DNA of 5,310 nucleotides from Geobacter sp. UBA698 (GTDB lineage Bacteria > Desulfobacterota > Desulfuromonadia > Geobacterales > Pseudopelobacteraceae), in assembly GCA_002298925.1 (NCBI GenBank), contig DBMM01000055.1:1-5310 (forward strand), given 5' to 3'. A program made the translations under genes and the position numbers. Within the stretch, counting starts at the first letter, position 1. Every line of letters starts with the position of its first letter. The notes under the pieces are model-generated. The model saw nothing but the letters and a program-made list of their open reading frames with translations, did no database searches and was not told the DNA's origin. This document shows positions 1 through 5,310 of this stretch, one piece after another.

Positions 1-1791
1 GCTTCCCAGAGTCTTCCCACGAACTATTACAGCAACGGTTCTCTGCTGTCCGGTGACGGGACGGCGGTGGCCCAGTCACAGTCCGCCGATCCCACCAGTT
101 ACTATTCTCTGCTGAATACATCCTATGCGAACAGCGCCAATTCGTCTCAGTCCGCCTCCTGCGCCATCGACCGGCTGGGCTCGGTTGCCACCAGCGTCAA
201 GAAGCTCACCCAGGCTCTCGTTGCCGGCCGGCTCTGCACCGACCATTACATCAACATGCGGATTCACAAGATCGATAACCTGAATTACCAGCTCGAATAT
301 CTCGATACCTCGCCAAGTGGCAGCGCTCACTGTAACTGTGGTGGCGCTTTTCCAGGGGAGGCTCCCATAGGCTCGGACCATTGGCACGATGTGGCCAATG
401 TATCCTTTTTACCTGGGAACGGGACGAACTACCAACTCACCACCGCCATTTTCAGTATGCTGAACATCCAGGGGGCGGGCTGCACCAGCGGGTCTGCCTC
501 GGTCAACGGCCTGCTGAACGGGTTCGACACCACGATTGTTTCCGGCGTCGTCTGCCCGGCAGGCAGTGCCCAGTACCCCACCTACAACTGGAGTTACGAC
601 TTTCAATGGACCCAGGATACCTATGCCGAAAACATAAGCGACGGTTGCTCCGCCCTGGAGCCGGACCAGAACTGTTTTCTCCAGAGCGAAACCGTCGATG
701 GCGTCACGACCTGGAACAACTACATGTCCACCGGCATTTCTCCGCTTCCCTCCTGCCGGACCTTCAGCGGAGCGGTCAGCAGTTTCACGGAGTGCCGCAA
801 CTGGTGGAGTAAACAGCGGGTCTACACATGCAAGAGCAACACAACCTGGAACTTCTCGGACGCCAAAAAAAGAACGGACAACGTGGCGAACACCACAACC
901 GATAATACTACGACTATGACGTACCAGGACCTGAGAAAGGACTCCGGAAGTAATTGGGTAAGTGATAACGACACGGTCACACTGGGAACGCGGACCGATT
1001 ATTCCGCCCCTATTCTTGCCTGCAAAACGAAAAAGCCTTCACAGAAGACCGATGCGGTCTTGTCCGGTAACGCCACGCAATACCTCTCCGATCCTTCCAG
1101 TTGGGATTTTTACTATAAGCGATGCGATGAGAGCGGGGTTTGCCCGGTAGATGCCGCCTCAGGCGAACAAATAGTGATCAACTGCCAGAAGATCAACGAA
1201 TTCGCCGAGGCGGCCACGATCATGAACGTTCTGGAAGGGGCGAACCAGGACATGACCTGTGCCAATGGCAACGTGGACACGAACAGCGGTCAGTGTCTCG
1301 GGCAGATATATTTTTTCAACGGCAAAAACGGGAGCTGCAAGGAACCGGGAGTCGATACCAGTTTCTTCCAGTGCTGCACCACTGATCCGGGATCGTTCCT
1401 GTTTGTCGAGGCGGCCTGCGGTTCCGGCGACCGCCAGACCTCCGAGGCCATGTTCGCCAAGCGGAGCCATTTCGTGGGAACTCATTGTATCGACGAATGG
1501 CCCTTGATCGGTTGTGTCCAGACTGCCCAGGTGTACTGCGTTTTTCAGTCGAAACTGGGCCGAATCATTCAGGAGCAGGGAAGACCGCAACTCTCGACTT
1601 CCATCCACTCCTGGGGAACGGCTGATTCGCCGCACTGCCGGGGTTTTACTCCGGAAGAGTTCCAGTCCCTTGATTTCAGCAAGATGGACCTCTCGGAATA
1701 TTTCTCGGACATTAAAACCAAGTCCGATGCCGCCATTCAACAGGATATGAAAACTAATGCCCAGAACTATTACAACAATACTGGCCATTAG
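1..1791 (+). CDS. traN: TraN, outer-membrane mating-pair stabilisation protein (5'-partial)
   Basis: The frame is open from the first base to the TAG at 1789-1791, giving 596 visible residues. The start and signal peptide lie upstream; the GTG at 67 is internal. TraN of F-like systems is an outer-membrane protein that stabilises donor-recipient contact. The C-terminal part (codons about 392-560) carries the family's cysteine spacing: a Cys-Cys pair in FFQCCTTD, then HFVGTHC, QVYCVF, the motif SKLGRIIQEQGRPQL, a WGT segment, and HCRGFTPEEFQSLDFS. I count 25 cysteines, spread over the whole visible protein. The middle has the usual short C-x-x-W-W...Y-x-C element (ECRNWWSKQRVYTC), followed by an Asn/Thr-rich stretch near 840-960. 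The end overlaps traW by 35 bases. The family call is secure; the missing N-terminal length is unknown. Confidence 0.93.
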   Translation, partial: ASQSLPTNYYSNGSLLSGDGTAVAQSQSADPTSYYSLLNTSYANSANSSQSASCAIDRLGSVATSVKKLTQALVAGRLCTDHYINMRIHKIDNLNYQLEYLDTSPSGSAHCNCGGAFPGEAPIGSDHWHDVANVSFLPGNGTNYQLTTAIFSMLNIQGAGCTSGSASVNGLLNGFDTTIVSGVVCPAGSAQYPTYNWSYDFQWTQDTYAENISDGCSALEPDQNCFLQSETVDGVTTWNNYMSTGISPLPSCRTFSGAVSSFTECRNWWSKQRVYTCKSNTTWNFSDAKKRTDNVANTTTDNTTTMTYQDLRKDSGSNWVSDNDTVTLGTRTDYSAPILACKTKKPSQKTDAVLSGNATQYLSDPSSWDFYYKRCDESGVCPVDAASGEQIVINCQKINEFAEAATIMNVLEGANQDMTCANGNVDTNSGQCLGQIYFFNGKNGSCKEPGVDTSFFQCCTTDPGSFLFVEAACGSGDRQTSEAMFAKRSHFVGTHCIDEWPLIGCVQTAQVYCVFQSKLGRIIQEQGRPQLSTSIHSWGTADSPHCRGFTPEEFQSLDFSKMDLSEYFSDIKTKSDAAIQQDMKTNAQNYYNNTGH

Positions 1792-2380
1792 CCTGGCAGC
1801 GCTGGTCAAGTTTTCAGTGCCAGCGGAGGGCAAGGATTTGGGCACCTACGGCGCCGTCTATCCGATAACCGAGTCGGACGCGCTGTACGAGCTGAAAGCG
1901 AAGGCGGCACGGGTTGACTGGAGCAAAATGTTTAGCCGCGACAGGGTGGCCGGAAAGATCAGGGGATACCGGCCCAAGGATCTTCGAAAGCTCCCGGCAG
2001 CCCTGCATGACCGGGCGTTCCTGGTTGATATGACATACACGCTGGATCGGGACATTCCCGACGGCAAAGGGGGGATCCTCTATCAAAAAGGCTACACCTT
2101 CAACCCGCTCGACTACATCAGCTTTAACCGGACGCTGGTGATAATTGACGGGAGTGACCGGAGGCAGGTTGAGTGGTTTCAGAGATCACCCTGGCGCAAA
2201 GATATGAACGCCATGTTGCTCCTCAGTGGCGGAAGCTGGTCCAAAATCGGCGAGCGTCTCAAGAGACCGGTTTTCTATGCCGACAGGCTCATGGTTACCC
2301 GCCTGAAACTCCAGGCCGTGCCTTCGGTGGCGGTGCGGACAGGCCGGTTCATGGAGGTCCGGGAATATGCGGTGCGTTAG
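1757..2380 (+). CDS. traW: TraW, F-type pilus assembly / conjugative transfer protein
   Basis: This 207-residue protein is close in length to F TraW (about 210). TraW is a periplasmic protein needed for F-pilus assembly and works with TraU and TrbC. The first 25 residues form a signal peptide (basic MPRT start, hydrophobic ILAISLAALV core, probable cut after AEG). The mature N-terminus begins with the family hallmark DLGTYGAVYPITESD. A second hallmark is NPLDYISFNRTLVIIDGSD from residue 116, and the C-terminal VPSVAVRTGRFMEVREYAV also fits the family. The ATG lies inside the end of traN (35-base overlap), with only a weak AGGA at 1742-1745 upstream, so translation is probably coupled to traN. 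No earlier in-frame start gives a better signal peptide. Confidence 0.93.
   Translation: MPRTITTILAISLAALVKFSVPAEGKDLGTYGAVYPITESDALYELKAKAARVDWSKMFSRDRVAGKIRGYRPKDLRKLPAALHDRAFLVDMTYTLDRDIPDGKGGILYQKGYTFNPLDYISFNRTLVIIDGSDRRQVEWFQRSPWRKDMNAMLLLSGGSWSKIGERLKRPVFYADRLMVTRLKLQAVPSVAVRTGRFMEVREYAVR
2353..2358 (+). promoter_or_regulatory. Ribosome binding site for traU
   Basis: GGAGGT lies 8 bases before the ATG at 2367 and inside the end of traW. This strong match fixes the traU start in a region where the two genes overlap by 14 bases. Confidence 0.8.
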
Positions 2381-3392
2381 ATTCTCTTACCTTATGGCCT
2401 TGATGTTGGCTGTCTTGTCCCCGGTGCATGCCTTTGCCGTCTGCAAGGGTTCTTCCCTTAACCCGGTTGACGATGTCTGCTGGGAGTGCATCTTCCCGAT
2501 CAAGATCGGCGGAATGACGATCATCGAGGGGGACAGCAAGAACGGCGAGGCGCCGTCCAGCGCCGACGCTTCCGTCTGTGTCTGTCCCATACCGGTCGCT
2601 CCCTATGTCAGGTACGGGATAACCGCTTCCCTTTGGGAACCGGCCAGGATGATCGAAACGGTGAAAGATCCCTATTGTTTCCCGGCCATCGGCAGTTCGG
2701 TTGGAGGAAGCGGCACCAAGGGGTTTTTACGCGGCACCCATTCCCACGTCCAGGGGAAAGGGGGCGAGGCCCAGGACGCCTCGGTGTTTGCCCAGGCCCA
2801 CTGGTGGATCATGCCTTTTTGGTCGGTGATGGAGGCTTTGATCGATTACGAATGCCTGGAGGTGGCCGGCGTGGATGTCGGGTACATCACCGAGGTCGAT
2901 CCCTACTGGCAGGACGATGAAATGACGGCAATCTTCCAGCCGGAGGCCTTGCTCTTCGCCAACCCCGTGGCGCAACTGGCCTGCATGGCCGACGCGGTTG
3001 CTTCCCAGTATCTTCCCCTCTCGCCGCTCTTCTGGTGCATGGGGAGTTGGGGCTCGGCCTATCCCCTGACCGGGCACATCAACGACAACGATTATGTGCA
3101 GGGAAACGCCGCGGTTGCGGGAAGGCTGATCTACAAGCTTGGCCGCGAGGGGGTCATCTGTGATCCGGGCGTCTGGTATTGCTTCTGCGTACCGACTCCC
3201 ATCTGGGTCAAGCATAACTACCGCATCCAGGTTGCCAAGCCTACGAGTGACTTCATGTGTCATCCCATCGGAAGGTCGGGAATGGTCTGGGAGTACCTGA
3301 AGAATCCCCTGTATGCCGGGGAAAAGGGCACGGAGGGGAACTTTCTCTGGATCATTACCCGGAAGCGGGACTGCTGCATGTCGGGAGATTAA
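2367..3392 (+). CDS. traU: TraU, F-type mating-pair formation / DNA transfer protein
   Basis: The product has 341 residues, against about 330 for F TraU, a periplasmic protein needed mainly for mating-pair formation and DNA transfer. A signal peptide is clear: MRCVRFS, a Leu/Met/Ala core, and a probable cut near HAFA at residues 21-24. Family blocks follow in order: a Cys-rich start (C26, C38, C41), VCVCPIP (C71, C73), SLWEPARMIETVKDPYCFP, YITEVDPYW, PEALLFANPVAQLACMADA, and FWCMGSWGSAYPLTG (from F222). The end has HPIGRSGMVWEYLKNP and a final KRDCC. There are 15 cysteines after the signal peptide, so several disulphides are likely. It overlaps traW by 14 bases and is followed closely by trbC. 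The identification is very secure. Confidence 0.96.
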   Translation: MRCVRFSYLMALMLAVLSPVHAFAVCKGSSLNPVDDVCWECIFPIKIGGMTIIEGDSKNGEAPSSADASVCVCPIPVAPYVRYGITASLWEPARMIETVKDPYCFPAIGSSVGGSGTKGFLRGTHSHVQGKGGEAQDASVFAQAHWWIMPFWSVMEALIDYECLEVAGVDVGYITEVDPYWQDDEMTAIFQPEALLFANPVAQLACMADAVASQYLPLSPLFWCMGSWGSAYPLTGHINDNDYVQGNAAVAGRLIYKLGREGVICDPGVWYCFCVPTPIWVKHNYRIQVAKPTSDFMCHPIGRSGMVWEYLKNPLYAGEKGTEGNFLWIITRKRDCCMSGD

Positions 3393-3405
3393 CTGCCCAA
3401 TGAAG

Positions 3406-3514
3406 GAACCACGAATGGACACCAATATACACGAATTTCAAACAAGCAAACCTCGAACAGAAGCGGATTGTTTCATGAAATCCATTGGTGTCCATTCGTG
3501 TTTATTCGTGGTTC
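3406..3514. repeat. Palindromic 10-bp-unit repeat (CACGAAT family), MITE/REP-like
   Basis: The ends are perfect 11-base inverted repeats, GAACCACGAAT at 3406-3416 and ATTCGTGGTTC at 3504-3514. Inside them a 17-base perfect inverted pair (CACGAATGGACACCAAT at 3410-3426; its complement at 3484-3500) sits 10 bases out of register on the right arm. A third short pair is ATTTCA 3435-3440 with TGAAAT 3476-3481. Each arm reads as 10-base units: CACGAATGGA, CACCAATATA, CACGAATTTC on the left, and the complement of CACGAATAAA, CACGAATGGA, CACCAATGGA on the right. The loop is about 35 bases (3441-3475). I recall similar short interspersed repeats from Geobacter-like and other environmental genomes. No transposase and no clear target duplication are visible. 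It could equally act as an RNA hairpin in the operon transcript. Confidence 0.8.
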
Positions 3515-4518
3515 AAATTCTTTTGGCATTGACTGGACTGTTTCTCCCGGCATTGGACACGTGGGCTGGTGAAACGGTCTACATCGATACTCCTAATCTC
3601 TGCTCTAAGGTGGAGAAGACAGAGGGCAACAGAGTTTACCTGCTCTCGAAGGGAGACTGTCCCAAAACTCAGGGCAAGGTGGCGGTACCCGCTGAAGAAA
3701 AGACCAGTGAACTTGAGATTTACGTCAACGGTGAGTTCTGGAAAAACCAGGCAGTTTCCCGGTTCAGCATTGATAGCCTCAGTGAGGTAAACATGCGTGG
3801 AGATACACTCTCCAGGACCCTTGCAATCCCTGAAAACCCATTCAAGGCGGAAGGAGAAAAAAGGGCGAAGGTGACCGACGACTTCTTCAGGTCCGGTGAG
3901 TTTCAGAGGAGGCTGACAGTGGAACAGGAGCGTCTCAAGCGGGAGATCTTCGGTAGCAAGATCCAGGAGTTCTACCAAGGTTCGCCGGAGGTTGCCGCGG
4001 CAATGGCTGGTGAGTTACCAACGAATGAGCGGCTCTACATCTTCATTTCTTCCTCCATGCAGGGGAATACTCTCAGGAACTACGTCCGGGACGTGGCCAG
4101 ACTCAGGGATCCCAATGTGAAGCTGGTCATGCGGGGGCTGGTGGGCGGGGTCAGGTTCATCAAGCCGACCATGCGTTTCGTAAGCAGCATCCTCCTCAAG
4201 GACCCGGCCTGCGATCCGGAAAAGTCCCGTTGCGAGCGGCACGCCGCAGGGGTGAATGTCGATCCCCTGCTGTTCAGCCGCTACGGGATCGACAGGGTTC
4301 CGGCCATTGTCTACGCCCGCAACGTGAGCCCTCTGGATACCAGATTGAGCGAGGGGATGGGGAAGAACGCGACTGTGGGTGATTCCTACACCATCTACGG
4401 CGATGTGGCACTGAGTTATGCCCTGGAGAGGTTCCGGAGCGAAACGAACAGTCAGGCTCTTGAGCCCATGATCCGGATTTTGAGTGCTGGGTTCTATGAA
4501 AACGGGAAATCCGAGTAG
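3475..4518 (+). CDS. trbC: TrbC, F-type pilin assembly protein, long form
   Basis: From ATG 3475 the product has 347 residues. TrbC is a periplasmic protein of F-like systems needed for pilus assembly, with a thioredoxin-like fold related to TraW. The family domain lies at about residues 185-300: LYIFISSSMQGNTLRNYV, LVMRGLVGGVRF, then VDPLLFSRYGIDRVPAIVYA (D263-P264, V275-P276-A277). F TrbC has about 212 residues, so the roughly 150 residues before the domain are an extension, with a Lys/Glu-rich helical part. The start is uncertain. ATG 3475 gives a good signal peptide (MKSIGVHS, hydrophobic core, cut after DTWA) but a poor ribosome site. ATG 3400, in frame, lies 7 bases after traU with GGGAG 12 bases upstream, and would translate through the repeat. 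ATG 3415 is a third option. Part of the predicted signal peptide is encoded by the repeat. Confidence 0.88.
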   Translation: MKSIGVHSCLFVVQILLALTGLFLPALDTWAGETVYIDTPNLCSKVEKTEGNRVYLLSKGDCPKTQGKVAVPAEEKTSELEIYVNGEFWKNQAVSRFSIDSLSEVNMRGDTLSRTLAIPENPFKAEGEKRAKVTDDFFRSGEFQRRLTVEQERLKREIFGSKIQEFYQGSPEVAAAMAGELPTNERLYIFISSSMQGNTLRNYVRDVARLRDPNVKLVMRGLVGGVRFIKPTMRFVSSILLKDPACDPEKSRCERHAAGVNVDPLLFSRYGIDRVPAIVYARNVSPLDTRLSEGMGKNATVGDSYTIYGDVALSYALERFRSETNSQALEPMIRILSAGFYENGKSE

Positions 4519-4546
4519 AGAGTCGAAAGGTCATTGAGTCGGGGAG

Positions 4547-4553
4547 AGGAGGT
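4547..4553 (+). promoter_or_regulatory. Ribosome binding site for trbI
   Basis: AGGAGGT ends 4 bases before the GTG at 4558. It lies downstream of a possible TTG start at 4534, so it argues for the GTG as the real trbI start, although the spacing is short. Confidence 0.75.
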
Positions 4554-4557
4554 AATC

Positions 4558-4860
4558 GTGAACGAAGATCAGACACGCGACTGGTGGATGTTAGTCAAGG
4601 CCGCGCTGGTAAACGCGGTGATCACGATCGGCATACTGGCTGCGTACGACTGCTATTTCGTCCAGAAGATCGTTGCCCTGGACGTGAAAGGGTATATCGC
4701 CGAGCAGCGCGACCTCTATCTGGCCGGCAAGATCAATGACGCTCAACTCAAGGAGAGCTTCGACCGGCTGGAGCGAGTAAAGGACAAGGTCCCCGGGAAC
4801 AGGATCATCATCTTGGGGGACGTTCTGGTGAGGAAGAATGTGGAAGAGATCAAGCCGTAA
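4558..4860 (+). CDS. trbI: TrbI-like F-type conjugation protein, inner membrane
   Basis: From GTG 4558 this encodes 100 residues, shorter than F TrbI (about 128). TrbI is an inner-membrane protein of F-like systems that influences pilus outgrowth and retraction. The layout fits: a short cytoplasmic start with a Trp pair (RDWWML), one membrane segment at about residues 13-30 (ALVNAVITIGILAAYDC), then a periplasmic part with the family's DVKGYIAEQ, SFDRLERVKDK, and a final Ile/Val strand NRIIILGDVLV. It starts 39 bases after trbC, behind a strong ribosome site, and its last 23 bases overlap the signal peptidase gene. The call rests on overall pattern and location, because TrbI sequences are poorly conserved; the gap to the usual length is the main reservation. 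Confidence 0.75.
   Translation: MNEDQTRDWWMLVKAALVNAVITIGILAAYDCYFVQKIVALDVKGYIAEQRDLYLAGKINDAQLKESFDRLERVKDKVPGNRIIILGDVLVRKNVEEIKP
4827..4834 (+). promoter_or_regulatory. Ribosome binding site for the signal peptidase gene
   Basis: GGTGAGGA lies just before the ATG at 4838, inside the end of trbI. The GGTGA part is 6 bases from the start codon and AGGA is 3. It supports 4838 as the start and suggests translational coupling to trbI. Confidence 0.6.
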
Positions 4861-5310
4861 GGCGATTGGGGCGTTTCTAAGACTGAGAAGATCACTGGAC
4901 GGATACTCCATCCACAGGGACCGGCGGCTGTGGTTGTTTCTGGCGGCCCTTTCGCTTAGTGGATACTGGCTGTGTTCCAGGCTGGCGTTCGCCATCTCAC
5001 CATCCGTATCCCACAGGCTCTTCCTGCTGGAAAGATCCGGCAGGGTTCCCCGCAAAGGGGACTACGTTATCTTCAGCTTCGCCTCGCCGCTGTTAGAGAG
5101 CGGAAAACGACAACGGTTGATCAAACAGGTTACCTGTGAACCCGGAGACACGCTGAAGGTCGATATCCGGAACCGGTTCTTCTACTGCAACGGGAACTAC
5201 CTGGGGATGGCCAAAGTCATCACTCTGAAGGGGAAGACCCTTCCTCTGTTCGTCTACAACGGCCAGGTGCCGGAGGGAATGCTGTTTGTCAGCGGCCAAC
5301 ACAAGGACAG
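4838..5310 (+). CDS. traF: Conjugative-transfer signal peptidase, S26 family, TraF/TrhF type (3'-partial)
   Basis: The frame from ATG 4838 runs open off the window end, giving 157 residues. It resembles the S26 serine peptidases of conjugative systems (RP4 TraF, R27 TrhF), which process pilin or other exported proteins at the inner membrane. Residues 1-30 are strongly basic and cytoplasmic; one membrane segment spans about 31-53 (LWLFLAALSLSGYWL). The Ser box is SPSVSHRLFLL with S56 the likely nucleophile, followed by RVPRKGDYVIF. The general-base lysine is K96 in LIKQVTCEPGDTL, the usual K-x-V-x-x-x-PGD pattern. The window ends in LFVSGQHKD, the start of the final G-x-H-x-D-S-x-D-S-R-Y box. 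The Ser box lacks the common Pro and Gly of S-V-P-x-G. The name follows the peptidase type, not the thioredoxin-like TraF of F. Confidence 0.88.
   Translation, partial: MWKRSSRKAIGAFLRLRRSLDGYSIHRDRRLWLFLAALSLSGYWLCSRLAFAISPSVSHRLFLLERSGRVPRKGDYVIFSFASPLLESGKRQRLIKQVTCEPGDTLKVDIRNRFFYCNGNYLGMAKVITLKGKTLPLFVYNGQVPEGMLFVSGQHKD

Noticed and set aside
67..1791. GTG at 67 as the start of traN
   Set aside because: The frame is open to the window edge, no ribosome site precedes the GTG, and starting there would leave the protein without the signal peptide an outer-membrane TraN needs.
1159..1845. Long minus-strand open frame (228 codons) antisense to traN
   Set aside because: It lies opposite the well conserved C-terminal TraN domain, its translation resembles no family I know, and it is best explained as a shadow of GC-rich coding sequence.
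2727..3425. Long minus-strand open frame (232 codons) antisense to traU
   Set aside because: It covers conserved TraU blocks in the other strand, has no visible ribosome site or domain, and looks like a shadow frame.
3313..3474. trbC starting at ATG 3313
   Set aside because: That start lies 80 bases inside traU in another frame and adds a basic, non-signal N-terminus; starts at 3475 or 3400 fit better.
3406..3514. Inverted repeat as a factor-independent terminator or CRISPR repeat
   Set aside because: There is no T-run after a GC-rich stem and the stem is AT-rich, and the units lack the repeat-spacer pattern of a CRISPR array; transcription must continue into trbC.
4534..4557. trbI starting at TTG 4534
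   Set aside because: The strong AGGAGGT at 4547-4553 would then lie inside the gene; GTG 4558 is better placed.

Overview
This window lies inside a plus-strand transfer operon that encodes part of an F-type (TrhF/SXT/R27-like) conjugative type IV secretion system. Six genes follow one another with overlaps or very short gaps: traN (5' end outside the window), traW, traU, trbC, trbI, and a gene for an S26-family conjugative signal peptidase (TraF type; 3' end outside the window). No promoter or terminator was recognised, and no relaxase, coupling protein, replication or cargo gene is present. The host replicon could therefore be a plasmid or an integrative conjugative element.

Layout. Positions 1-1791 hold the cysteine-rich outer-membrane mating-pair stabilisation protein TraN. 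Positions 1757-2380 (TraW) and 2367-3392 (TraU) are exported pilus-assembly and mating-pair proteins. Positions 3406-3514 hold a short palindromic repeat made of 10-bp units around CACGAAT. It sits at the very start of trbC (3475-4518) and supplies part of its predicted signal peptide. Positions 4558-4860 (TrbI-like) encode a small inner-membrane protein. From 4838 to the window end runs the signal peptidase, whose start overlaps the end of trbI. No stretch over 300 bases lacks a gene; the longest gene-free spacers are 3393-3474 (mostly repeat) and 4519-4557.

How the genes work together. In F-like systems TraW, TraU, TrbC and TrbI are needed for pilus assembly or retraction and mating-pair formation, and TraN contacts the recipient cell surface. 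The S26 peptidase would process an exported substrate, most plausibly the pilin or a partner protein. TraN (about 25 Cys in the visible part) and TraU (15 Cys after the signal peptide) probably need periplasmic disulphide formation and isomerisation.

Organism. The system implies a Gram-negative host. Moderate-to-high GC by eye and the CACGAAT-type palindromic repeat, which I recall from Geobacter-like Desulfuromonadota and some other environmental bacteria, make a deltaproteobacterial-type host plausible, but this is weak evidence. I do not see a wholly new system. The most interesting local feature is the repeat that appears to have been inserted into, and co-opted by, the trbC signal sequence.
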